Below the pieces are notes generated by a model, which saw nothing but the letters and a program-made list of their open reading frames with translations, did no database searches and was not told where the DNA came from. Both the position numbers and the translations under genes were made by a program. A stretch of 64,000 bases of DNA. Source: CAYLPJ01 sp964385465 (GTDB taxonomy: Bacteria > Planctomycetota > Phycisphaerae > SM23-33). Every line of letters starts with the position of its first letter. The first letter of the stretch is position 1. The stretch is from positions 57,645 through 121,644 of the forward strand of contig CAYLPJ010000011.1 in NCBI GenBank assembly GCA_964385465.1, read 5' to 3'. Shown here piece after piece: positions 48,102 to 55,791 of this stretch.

Positions 48102-48893
48102 CTAGGTTCTGCGACGGCGCAGCAATCCCAGCAGGCCGAGGCCCAGCAGGCCGAGGGTGCCCGGCTCGGGTGTGGCGGCATAGGAGTCGCCCAGGCCGAC
48201 CGAGTCGTAGTTTCCTGCCGACGGGGTGTTGCCCCCCCAGTCGACGAAGACGACGCCGAGCACGTCGTCCAGGGCCTTGCCGCTGTCGTAGGCGGTCCAG
48301 CCCACACCGACGGCATCGTCGATCCAGATCGCGCTCTGTTCCGTGCTGAGGTTCAGGCCCCAGACCACCTTGTAGGTGGTGTTGAGGTCCATGAGGATGC
48401 TGGAGCTTCCGGCGAAGCGATCCTTGATGATGTACTCCGTGCCGTCGAACAGGTCCGCGTCGGGGGCCGGCTCGATCTGGAGATACGCGTTCGACGTATA
48501 GTTGCCGCCCGTGGTGTTCACCGGGCGAAGGAACGCGCCCGCCCCGGTCATGTTCGAGATGTCGGCCAGGTTCATCAGGAACCCGATGTACACTTCCCCG
48601 GAGGTGTAGCCCGAGCTGAAGGCCCCGTGCCTCTTGAGCTGCTGGTTGAGCCCGTTGCCGCCCGTGGGATAGGCCATGCTTCCGCCGACCCCGTCCAGGT
48701 CGATCGTGCTCAGCTCCCACGGGTACAGCGGGTCCGGGGCCGTGCCGAACTGCGCCCACCCCCCGTTGCCCTCGACCGTGCCCGACAACGGCGAGTAGTC
48801 GAACTGGTCATAGAACATGTTCCCCGCCACGCCCGGCGCCGCCACGGCGCACACGCACGCGATCACGACTGCCATCTGGAGGATCCGTTTCAC
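48102..48893 (-). CDS. Small secreted PEP-CTERM protein
   Basis: A 263-residue exported protein of unknown function. A signal peptide ends near residue 23 (AAPGVAGNMFYDQF). The body is beta-rich and aromatic (GGWAQFGTAPDPLYPWELS, VYIGFLMNLADI, YKVVWGLNLSTEQSAIWIDD), a pattern seen in many planctomycete PEP-CTERM proteins and reminiscent of jelly-roll folds. The tail TPEPGTLGLLGLGLLGLLRRRRT is a textbook PEP-CTERM signal: PEP, hydrophobic helix, arginine cluster. GTG 48893 follows GAGGTG at good spacing. It is upstream of the giant repeat operon on the same strand and divergent from a XylR-like regulator, which may control it. Confidence 0.85.
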   Translation of the reverse strand: MKRILQMAVVIACVCAVAAPGVAGNMFYDQFDYSPLSGTVEGNGGWAQFGTAPDPLYPWELSTIDLDGVGGSMAYPTGGNGLNQQLKRHGAFSSGYTSGEVYIGFLMNLADISNMTGAGAFLRPVNTTGGNYTSNAYLQIEPAPDADLFDGTEYIIKDRFAGSSSILMDLNTTYKVVWGLNLSTEQSAIWIDDAVGVGWTAYDSGKALDDVLGVVFVDWGGNTPSAGNYDSVGLGDSYAATPEPGTLGLLGLGLLGLLRRRRT

Positions 48894-49145
48894 CACAGCA
48901 CCTCGCTTTCCGCTCCCGAGCCGGGAGCATTGGTCCGCACTGAACACGGGATTCGGAACAATGCCTTCTCGCTCGCCGCTGAGCGGTGCGGCTTCGGCCC
49001 GCCCGGCGGCACCGACCGGGCGCGCACGTCCTCCGTCCCTCGATTCCCTCAGAGTTGCAGGCAATCCGACGCGGGGAAGCCGGAGCGGACTTCCCCAGGA
49101 TGCCGTTGACTGTAGCACGGCACGCCCGGGCTTGTCTGCCGCATT

Positions 49146-49167
49146 TAACGACATTAAGATATCATTA
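49146..49167. promoter_or_regulatory. Inverted-repeat operator candidate upstream of the XylR-like gene
   Basis: TAACGA (49146-49151) and TCATTA (49162-49167) form a TAAYGA inverted repeat with a 10-base spacer in a sharply AT-rich patch of otherwise GC-rich DNA. It is 27 bases before the regulator start codon, so it could serve autoregulation. The remaining 48897-49145 between the divergent genes holds nothing else that I recognise. Confidence 0.45.
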
Positions 49168-49194
49168 TGCGTCACGCCGCGGAAAGGACGAGCC

Positions 49195-50349
49195 ATGCCC
49201 CCTCCCACCCCACACACCGGCCGCCGCAGGCCGCTGAAGGTGTTCGTCCAACTCGTCTTCGCCTACGCCTACTGCCGCGACATCCTCCGGGGCTTCAGCG
49301 CCTATCACCCGACGACGGGCACGTGGCGGCCGTACATCGGAGAAATCGGAAACCCGGACGGCAGTGATCTCCGCCGGAACGTGCCCGGAAAGGCCGACGC
49401 GTTGATCGCGATGCTCTCCAACGCGGCCATGCAGGAGACCGCCGCGACGATGGACGTGCCGGTGGTGAACGTCTCCTCGGCGACACCGGTCCAGAAGGTC
49501 CCCGCGGTGCTGAGCGACAACGCGCGGATCGGGCGGCTGGGGGCGATGCACCTCATGGAGCTCGGCCTGCGCCGGCTGGTGTTCATCGGCCCCTCGGCGG
49601 ACCTCCAGTTCGCCGAGGACCGCGCCGGGGGCTTCCGCGCCGCGGCCGGGGAGGCCCGGGCGGAATGCATCTGCCACACCGGCCCGACCGACCAGGTCGG
49701 CCGCTTCCTCCGCAAGCTGGCGCCGCCTCTCGGCGTCATGGCCGCCAGCGATCACCACGCGCTGCAGGTCTCCCGCGCCTGCGAGGACGTCGGCCTGGGG
49801 ATCCCGGAGGACGTCGCCCTCCTGGGCGCCGACAACGACGAGACGATCTGCAGCGTGGCCCACCCGAGCCTGACCAGCGTGGACCCCGGCGCCGAGCGCA
49901 TCGGCTTCGAGGCGGCCAGGCTCCTCGACCGCCTGCTGGGCGGGGCCGACCCCCCCGCCGGCCCCCTGCTCCTTCAGCCGCGTGGCCCGGTCGTGCGCGC
50001 CTCGACGGACACCGTCGCCGTCCGCGACGCCGAGCTCGCCCGGGCGGTGCGGTTCATCCGCCAGCACGCCTGCGAGGGCCTCCAGGTGCCCGACGCCGCC
50101 GAGGCCGCCGCCATGAGCCGACGCACGCTGGAACGGCGGTTCCGACGCAGGTTCGGGCACTCGGTCCACACCGAGATCCGCCGGATCCAACTCCGCCGCG
50201 CGACCGAGCTTCTGGTCCAGACGGACATGGCCATCCCCGACGTCGCCGGCGCCTGCGGGTTCCAGTATGCCACCCGCTTCTCGGCGAGCTTCAAGGCCCG
50301 TTTCGGCATGCCCCCGACGGCCTACCGCGCCCAGTTCCGCCTGCGGTGA
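49195..50349 (+). CDS. XylR-like transcriptional regulator (sugar-binding fold plus AraC HTH)
   Basis: A 384-residue regulator. Residues ~15-275 resemble the LacI/XylR periplasmic-binding-protein fold (VFVQLVFAYAYCRDILRGF, DALIAMLSNAAMQE, VPAVLSDNARIGRLGAMHL, GVMAASDHHALQVSRAC, SLTSVDPGAERIGFEAARL), which would sense a sugar. Residues ~285-380 are an AraC-type double helix-turn-helix (MSRRTLERRFRRRFGHSVH, IPDVAGACGFQYATRFSASF). This architecture is expanded in Planctomycetota. ATG 49195 follows GAAAGGAC. It is divergent from the PEP-CTERM gene. The ligand is unknown, with xylose only one option. Confidence 0.9.
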   Translation: MPPPTPHTGRRRPLKVFVQLVFAYAYCRDILRGFSAYHPTTGTWRPYIGEIGNPDGSDLRRNVPGKADALIAMLSNAAMQETAATMDVPVVNVSSATPVQKVPAVLSDNARIGRLGAMHLMELGLRRLVFIGPSADLQFAEDRAGGFRAAAGEARAECICHTGPTDQVGRFLRKLAPPLGVMAASDHHALQVSRACEDVGLGIPEDVALLGADNDETICSVAHPSLTSVDPGAERIGFEAARLLDRLLGGADPPAGPLLLQPRGPVVRASTDTVAVRDAELARAVRFIRQHACEGLQVPDAAEAAAMSRRTLERRFRRRFGHSVHTEIRRIQLRRATELLVQTDMAIPDVAGACGFQYATRFSASFKARFGMPPTAYRAQFRLR

Positions 50350-50489
50350 CCCCGGCGCCGGGCCCTGTCGGGATGTCGGCAGGGCGGCAGGCCCGCCGGA
50401 AGGATGCGAGCCGCGCCCGGAGGCCTCGCGGTTCACGTGCGGCTTGCGGGAGCACCCCGAACGCCCGATGATACTCCGTGGTGAATGCG

Positions 50490-51761
50490 ATGACGCGCCA
50501 TGTGGCCCTGGTGAACCCGTTCGATCCGCTCCCGGGCTCTTCCGTCCGTGAGGGGCGGTACGCGGCCTTCGCCCGCGCCCTGGCGGGGGCCGGTCACAAG
50601 GTCACCTGGTACTCCTGCGGGTTCTCGCATACGCTCAAGCGACCTCGCGATCCAGAGGCCGTGACCGCCGCCTGCCGGGCCGCCGGGTTCGATGCCGTCC
50701 TGGTCCCCGCGCCGCCCTACGGCCGGAACGTCGGCCTGGCGCGGCTGCGCAGCCACGCGGCCGTCACGCGAGCGACGCTTCGCCGGCTGGGCGAACAGGA
50801 GCCGCCACCGGACGTGATCGTGGTCTCGGCGCCGCCGCCGCGGCTGGCGGCGGGTGTCGCACGGCTCGGGCGGCGCCGCGGCGCCCGGCTGGTCCTGGAC
50901 ATCCAGGACCTCTGGCCGGAGACGTTCCTCCGCCTCTGGCCGAGGCCGCTTCGGTGGCTGAACGCCCTGGCCGGCATGCCCGAGGCCCGCGCGATGCGCC
51001 AGGCCGAGCGGCTGGCCGACACCGCCGTCGCCGTCGCCGAGGGCTACCGCCGACACTTCGGCCGGCGCCGCCCGGATGGGCATTGCGAGGTGCTGCACCT
51101 CGGCGTGGACTTCGCCGAGTTCGACCGCAACGTCGCATCGGCCTCGCCGCCGCAGCAGCTGCCCCAACGCTTCGAGCGGTGGGTCCTCGTCGGCGGGATG
51201 GTCGGCTCGGGATTGCACTGGCCCTTCATGCTGGAGCTGGCCGACCGCCTCCGGCGCGCGTGCCCGCGGGTCGGGATCGCCGTCGCCGGCACCGGCCCGC
51301 TGGCCGAGGCGCTCGCCGGCGAGGCCGCGGCGCGCGGACTGGACAACATCGCCTGGCTCGGGTACGTGCCCTATCCGAGCTACTGCGCCCTGGCCGCCAG
51401 GGCCGACCTGGGCCTGTGCCACTACCGCCCGGACTCCTTCGTCTTTCTGCCCAATCGCGTGTTCGACTACCTCGCCGGCGGCCTGGACGTGGTCAACACC
51501 ATCGCCGGCGAGCTCGCCGACCTGCTGGTCGAGCACGCGTGCGGCTTCACGACGGCCGACTTCGACGCCGACGCGGCGGCGGAGTACATCGCCGCCCGGA
51601 TCGTCGCGAGGCCCGGCCCGCAAGACCGCCCCGCGCCGCGCCGGCGGCGGGACCCGGGGATGGCGCGGTTCGACCGCCCCGCCATCGCCGCGCGCCTGGT
51701 GTCGATCGTCGAGGGCCTGCCCCCGGCGCCGCGCGACCCCCGCGGAGCGAGATGCCCATGA
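50490..51761 (+). CDS. Glycosyltransferase, GT4-like
   Basis: A 423-residue GT-B-fold glycosyltransferase. The N-terminal half (VALVNPFDPLPGSSVREGRY, FARALAGAGHKVTWYSCGF, LVLDIQDLWPETFLRLWP) resembles WbuB-like enzymes that build surface polysaccharides. The C-terminal half has VAGTGPLAEALA and FLPNRVFDYLAGGLDVVNT, the position of the family E-x7-E motif; here the first Glu is replaced by Asp-containing RVFDY, so donor binding may differ. ATG 50490 is used, with an in-frame GTG 12 bases earlier; neither has a strong ribosome site. The gene overlaps the next by 10 bases. Confidence 0.82.
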   Translation: MTRHVALVNPFDPLPGSSVREGRYAAFARALAGAGHKVTWYSCGFSHTLKRPRDPEAVTAACRAAGFDAVLVPAPPYGRNVGLARLRSHAAVTRATLRRLGEQEPPPDVIVVSAPPPRLAAGVARLGRRRGARLVLDIQDLWPETFLRLWPRPLRWLNALAGMPEARAMRQAERLADTAVAVAEGYRRHFGRRRPDGHCEVLHLGVDFAEFDRNVASASPPQQLPQRFERWVLVGGMVGSGLHWPFMLELADRLRRACPRVGIAVAGTGPLAEALAGEAAARGLDNIAWLGYVPYPSYCALAARADLGLCHYRPDSFVFLPNRVFDYLAGGLDVVNTIAGELADLLVEHACGFTTADFDADAAAEYIAARIVARPGPQDRPAPRRRRDPGMARFDRPAIAARLVSIVEGLPPAPRDPRGARCP

Positions 51762-52894
51762 AGATCGCCCTGGCCATGATGAGCCTGGAGCTGGGAGGCG
51801 GCGCCGAGCACGACCTGGTGAACCTCTCGACCGGCCTGAAGGCCGCCGGGCACGAACCGCTGGTCATCACCTCCGGCGGGCGGCTCTGCGAGGACCTGCA
51901 CCGCGGCGGCGTGCCCGTCGAGATCGCCCCCCTGAACGTGCGAAGCCCCGCCCGCCTGATCGCCAACGGCGCCCGCCTGGCCGACATCCTCCGCCATGCC
52001 AACGCCGAGGTGCTCAACCCCCAGGGCGTCTACCCGGCCGTCTCCGGCCGACTCGCCACGCGGCGCCTGGCCCGGCGCGGCAGCATCGTGCCGAACGTCG
52101 TCACCATCCCCATGCTCAACCGCCTGACGTGGTGGTACTACCGGCTGGGGGCGGCGGGGATCAACTACGCGGCCGACCACGTGATCGTCGAGAGCCGCTG
52201 CGAGCTGGACCGCCTGCGCCGCGCGGGGATGCGCAGGGAGGCGACCATCCTTCACAACTGCTTCCCGCCGTCCCGGCTGGAGACGGACGGGCGCCCGCGG
52301 GAGGCGATCCGCGCGGCGATGGGCTGGCCCGAGGAGGCGTGCGTGTTCCTCATGCCCGCCCGCATGTCGCCGGAGAAGGGCCACGACGTGCTGCTTGAGG
52401 CCCTCGCCCGCGCCGAGGCGCCGCGCGACGGCGTGCTGTTCTTCCTCGCCGGCGACGGGCCCCTGCTGGAGGCCCACCGCCGGGCCGTCCGCCGGGCCGG
52501 GCTCCAGGACCGCGTGCGCTTCGGCGGGTTCCGGCGCGACTTGCCCGCGCTGTACAAGGCGGCCGACGTATTCCTGATGTGCAGCCGGTACGAGTCGCTG
52601 CCGCTGAGCATCCGGGAGGGCATGACCGCGTCGCTGCCGGTTCTGGCGACGGACGTCGGCGGGATCGGCGAGGCCGTCGACCACGGCGACAGCGGGCTGC
52701 TGGTCCCACCGGAGGACCCCGCCGCCCTCGCCGAGGCCCTGGCCGCCCTGGCCCGGGATGCCGATCTGCGGCGCCGGCTCGGCGCCCGCGGGCGGCGGAT
52801 CATCGACGAACGGTTCCACTACGAGGCGTGGATCCGCGACACCGCCGACCTCTTCGACACCCTCCGCGCCCGCGCCCTGGCCGAGAGGGGCTGA
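51752..52894 (+). CDS. Glycosyltransferase, GT4 family
   Basis: A 380-residue retaining glycosyltransferase. LELGGGAEHDLVNLSTGLKAAGH is the donor/acceptor-side N-terminal motif. The C-terminal domain shows PARMSPEKGHDVLLEALARA, FLAGDGPLLEAHRRAV, VRFGGFRRDLPALYKAADVF and the E-x7-E motif in SRYESLPLSIREGMTASLPV. Complete and typical in length. ATG 51752 has GGAG five bases upstream and overlaps the preceding glycosyltransferase, so the two are coupled and likely act on the same glycan. The acceptor is unknown. Confidence 0.9.
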   Translation: MPMKIALAMMSLELGGGAEHDLVNLSTGLKAAGHEPLVITSGGRLCEDLHRGGVPVEIAPLNVRSPARLIANGARLADILRHANAEVLNPQGVYPAVSGRLATRRLARRGSIVPNVVTIPMLNRLTWWYYRLGAAGINYAADHVIVESRCELDRLRRAGMRREATILHNCFPPSRLETDGRPREAIRAAMGWPEEACVFLMPARMSPEKGHDVLLEALARAEAPRDGVLFFLAGDGPLLEAHRRAVRRAGLQDRVRFGGFRRDLPALYKAADVFLMCSRYESLPLSIREGMTASLPVLATDVGGIGEAVDHGDSGLLVPPEDPAALAEALAALARDADLRRRLGARGRRIIDERFHYEAWIRDTADLFDTLRARALAERG

Positions 52895-52917
52895 GCCCCC
52901 TGCCTCCGGCGAGACGG

Positions 52918-52945
52918 TTGCCTCCGGGCGCGGCATTCGTATAGT
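52918..52945 (+). promoter_or_regulatory. Candidate promoter for the GHMP kinase gene
   Basis: TTGCCT (52918-52923), a 16-base spacer and TATAGT (52940-52945), ending 76 bases before the start codon at 53022. It suggests that the kinase is transcribed separately from the glycosyltransferase pair. Confidence 0.45.
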
Positions 52946-53021
52946 GGCAGGCGGTTGGTCTGGCGCTGCGAGGGGCGCGGCAAGGGCCGCGCGGCGCACG
53001 CGCGAGCGAAGGAGCGATTCC

Positions 53022-54098
53022 ATGGCGGATGCCGGCGGCGAGAAAGAGCTCTTCGTGCCCGGGCGGCTTTGCCTGTTCGGCGAGCACAGCGACTGGGCGG
53101 CCCAGTACGGCGTGCACCGGGGGTTCTGCCTGGTCATCGGGACCGATCAGGGCCTCGCCGCCGTCGCCACGCCCGACGAGGCATTCACCGTGGAGACCGA
53201 GCTGCCCGACAGCCTCGGACGCCCCAGCGGGCGGCGGCGGCAGATGAGCTGCCGCTGGTCGGCCGAGACGCTCCTCGAGGCCGCCAAGGACGAGGGCGAG
53301 TTCTTCCGCTACTGCGCGGGGGTCGCCTACGAGATGTTCGAGAAGCCGGGCATCTCCGGCGGGATCAACCTTCGGATCACCTCCATGGACCTGCCCCTTC
53401 GCAAGGGGGTATCCAGCTCGGCGGCGGTGTGCATCCTGATGGCCAAGGCGTTCGACGAGGTCTACCAGCTCGGGCTGTTCCCCCACGAGCTCATGGAGGT
53501 AGCCTACCTCGGCGAGCGGCTGACCGGCAGCCAGTGCGGGCGCATGGACCAGGCGTGCATCTACGGCAAGACGCCGGTGCTGCTGACCTTCCAGAAGTCC
53601 GCCGAGATCCGCGTCGAGCCGGTCTTCCCCGGCGCGGACGTCCCGATGTTCTTCGTCGACCTCGCCGGCAAGAAGGACACCGTCCGCATCCTCGCCGACC
53701 TCCAGGGCGCCTACCTGGGCAACCAGGGCGTCCAGCGCGGGCTCGGGCCCGAGAGCGAGCGGATCGTCCGCGAGGCCTACCGCGCCCTCGGCGACGGCGA
53801 CGCCGAGTGGCTCGGGCGGCTGATGACCGAGGCCCAGGCGTCCTTCGACCGCATGGTCGCGCCCGCCTCGCCGGAAGAGCTCGCCAGCCCGCTCCTGCAC
53901 GAGCTGCTGGGCTTCGACGGCATCGCCCCCCACGTCTACGGGGGCAAGGGCGTCGGCAGTCAGGGCGACGGGACCGCCCAGTTCGTCGCCCGCAGCGCCG
54001 CCGACCGCGACGAGGCCATGGCGAAGATCCACGACGCCTTCGGCGACATGCAGTGCTTCCCCCTCACCGTCCTCGCCGCCAACCGCCGCAAGGGCTGA
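53022..54098 (+). CDS. GHMP-family sugar kinase, substrate unknown
   Basis: A 358-residue GHMP kinase. The first motif is GRLCLFGEHSDWAAQYG, close to the galactokinase signature but with SDW in place of TDY. The ATP loop is PLRKGVSSSAAVCI. QCGRMDQACIYGKTP carries the catalytic Asp region, and the third motif is YGGKGVGSQGDGTAQF, unlike the MTGGGFGG of galactokinase. It is therefore probably a sugar-1-kinase for something other than galactose, such as a uronic acid, arabinose or fucose-like sugar; the neighbouring UDP-uronate genes favour a uronic acid as inference only. GAAGGAG precedes ATG 53022. A repeat element begins 33 bases after the stop. Confidence 0.8.
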   Translation: MADAGGEKELFVPGRLCLFGEHSDWAAQYGVHRGFCLVIGTDQGLAAVATPDEAFTVETELPDSLGRPSGRRRQMSCRWSAETLLEAAKDEGEFFRYCAGVAYEMFEKPGISGGINLRITSMDLPLRKGVSSSAAVCILMAKAFDEVYQLGLFPHELMEVAYLGERLTGSQCGRMDQACIYGKTPVLLTFQKSAEIRVEPVFPGADVPMFFVDLAGKKDTVRILADLQGAYLGNQGVQRGLGPESERIVREAYRALGDGDAEWLGRLMTEAQASFDRMVAPASPEELASPLLHELLGFDGIAPHVYGGKGVGSQGDGTAQFVARSAADRDEAMAKIHDAFGDMQCFPLTVLAANRRKG

Positions 54099-54130
54099 CC
54101 GCCCCGCCCGCACCCCCGCCCCAGGGGCGC

Positions 54131-54306
54131 TGTGTCGGTTCTGTCCACCCCGGGTACGTGTGGACACGAAGGATGCGGTGTTGCACAACCTACTATTATA
54201 TATAGGTTTATATAACACAATCCGGTGTCCACCCCTGGAGATGGGTGGACGGTGTGTCCGGAGGTGGACAGGGGTGGACACGCCGGTCCGCCATCGGCGG
54301 GCGGCG
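54131..54306. repeat. Copy 2 of the ~170-bp intergenic element
   Basis: The same left end as copy 1 (54131-54151), GTGGACAC at 54160-54167, and a 56-base AT-rich core (54168-54223) with TATTATATATAGGTTTATATAA. GGTGTCCAC is at 54224-54232. Right of the core, GTGTCCACCCCTG (54225-54237) pairs perfectly over 13 bases with CAGGGGTGGACAC (54269-54281). The right end is GGCGGGCGGCG (54296-54306). The left-end block and both GTGGAC/GTCCAC blocks have offsets identical to copy 1. Confidence 0.85.
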
Positions 54307-54629
54307 GCAGATGGGGGTCCGTCGCGGGGCCGAGTGAATGGTCTGTAACGAATGCGCAAGTCAACGGATTATGGGATTCCAGGAAAGACAGGGCGTTTCT
54401 TCTGCCTTGGCGGGACTGGCCGCATCCCCGCCGGCGTCCCCGCCGCCGACACGCCGCGGCGAGCGGGCGCCGCGGGTGCCTGCGCAGGAGCCGCCGAGGG
54501 CGGCCCCCGCCTCGGGCCGGACGGATGATGCTAATGCCGCCCCCGCCGCCGGTCGAAGAAACCCACGGACCGGTTTCCGCGCCTTGGCGGGGGCTCCGCG
54601 GAACCCGGCCGAGAATCAGGGAGACGACC
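54307..54629. other. Intergenic stretch before the UDP-xylose synthase gene, nothing recognised
   Basis: After the repeat element come about 320 bases with no convincing coding frame, tRNA or repeat. A short AT-richer patch near 54345-54400 might hold a promoter, but no clear pair of boxes is visible. The downstream gene starts at 54630. Confidence 0.4.
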
Positions 54630-55628
54630 ATGCGCATCATCGTTGCCGGAGCGGCCGGGTTCATCGCCAGCCACCTCATCCGTCGCCTGCTGGACGACGG
54701 GCACGAGGTGGTCGGCGTGGACAATTTCGTCACGGGCCAGCAGACGAACATCGACCGCGTCGCGGGCGAGTCGGGCTTCACGTTCGTCGAGCACGACCTG
54801 ATCGAGCCGCTGTCGATCGACGGCCCGGCGGATGCGGTGTTCGACCTGGCCTGCCCGGCCAGCCCGGTGGACTTCGCCCCTCGGAGCGTGGAGATCATGC
54901 GGGTGTGCAGCGAGGGCGTGCGGAACCTGCTGGCGCTGGCGACGGAGAAGGGCGCGGTCTTCTCGCACACCTCGACCAGCGAGATCTACGGCGATCCCCT
55001 GATCCACCCGCAGGACGAGACCTACTGGGGCAACGTCAACCCCATCGGCGCCCGCAGCGTCTACAATGAGGGCAAGCGCTACGCCGAGGCCCTGATCGTC
55101 GCGTGGCACAAGCGGCACGGCACGGCGGTGCGGCTGTCGAGGATCTTCAACACCTACGGTCCCCACATGCGCCTCGACGACGGACGGGTCATCACCAACT
55201 TCATCTGCCAGGCGCTCCGCGGCGAGCCGATCACCGTCTTCGGCGACGGGCAGCAGACACGCAGCTTCTGCTACGTCGCCGACCAGGTCGAGGGCCAGCT
55301 CCGCCTGCTCGAGGCCGACTACTGCCAGCCGGTCAACATCGGCAACCCCGACGAGGTGACCATCCGCGGCCTCGCCGAGGAGATCATCGAGCTGACCGGC
55401 TCGACCAGCCGCGTCGTCACGCACCCGCTGCCGTCCGACGACCCGAAGATCCGCAAACCGGACATCGCCCTGGCCCGCAAGCTGCTCGGCTGGGAGCCGA
55501 GAATCAGCCGCCGCGAGGGGCTCCAGCGGACCATCGACTACTGCCGGTGGCTCGTCGACCACGGGCGCCTGCCCGCGGACTGGACCGCCGCCTCGCCGTC
55601 CGGGCCCACCGCGGCCTGGCGGCCGTGA
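54630..55628 (+). CDS. UDP-glucuronate decarboxylase (UDP-xylose synthase)
   Basis: A 332-residue extended short-chain dehydrogenase that converts UDP-GlcA to UDP-xylose with NAD. The Rossmann motif is GAAGFIASHL. The enzyme signature is present as STSEIYGDPLIHPQDETYW followed by GNVNPIGARS and YNEGKRYAEAL, with catalytic Tyr and Lys (Y-x-x-x-K). YNEGKR replaces the more common YDEGKR. RIFNTYGPHM and FGDGQQTRSFCYVAD follow as expected. ATG 54630 follows GGGAG. It uses the product of ugd at 58612. Confidence 0.92.
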   Translation: MRIIVAGAAGFIASHLIRRLLDDGHEVVGVDNFVTGQQTNIDRVAGESGFTFVEHDLIEPLSIDGPADAVFDLACPASPVDFAPRSVEIMRVCSEGVRNLLALATEKGAVFSHTSTSEIYGDPLIHPQDETYWGNVNPIGARSVYNEGKRYAEALIVAWHKRHGTAVRLSRIFNTYGPHMRLDDGRVITNFICQALRGEPITVFGDGQQTRSFCYVADQVEGQLRLLEADYCQPVNIGNPDEVTIRGLAEEIIELTGSTSRVVTHPLPSDDPKIRKPDIALARKLLGWEPRISRREGLQRTIDYCRWLVDHGRLPADWTAASPSGPTAAWRP

Positions 55629-55662
55629 GCGCACACGCCCCGCCGGTCGGCCCCCCGGAGAC

Positions 55663-55691
55663 TTGCGGCCCCAGCGGTATGCGTGTATGAA
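55663..55691 (+). promoter_or_regulatory. Candidate promoter for the sat-cysC gene
   Basis: TTGCGG (55663-55668), a 17-base spacer and TATGAA (55686-55691), about 100 bases before the start codon. The boxes are imperfect and this is only a suggestion. Confidence 0.35.
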
Positions 55692-55791
55692 CGTACTGCC
55701 TCGCCGCAGCGAGGGCGACCGCGGCATCCGCCCGGCGCCCCCCGCCGCGGCGCAGGAAAACCGACCCCGACACAGCAAAGGAGCCTCCCAC

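Noticed and set aside
43649..48349. A plus-strand open frame of over 1500 codons opposite the giant repeat protein
   Set aside because: It is antisense to a gene with signal peptide, strand repeats, dockerin and PEP-CTERM tail; its translation is an Arg/Ala/Gln-rich shadow typical of GC-rich DNA.
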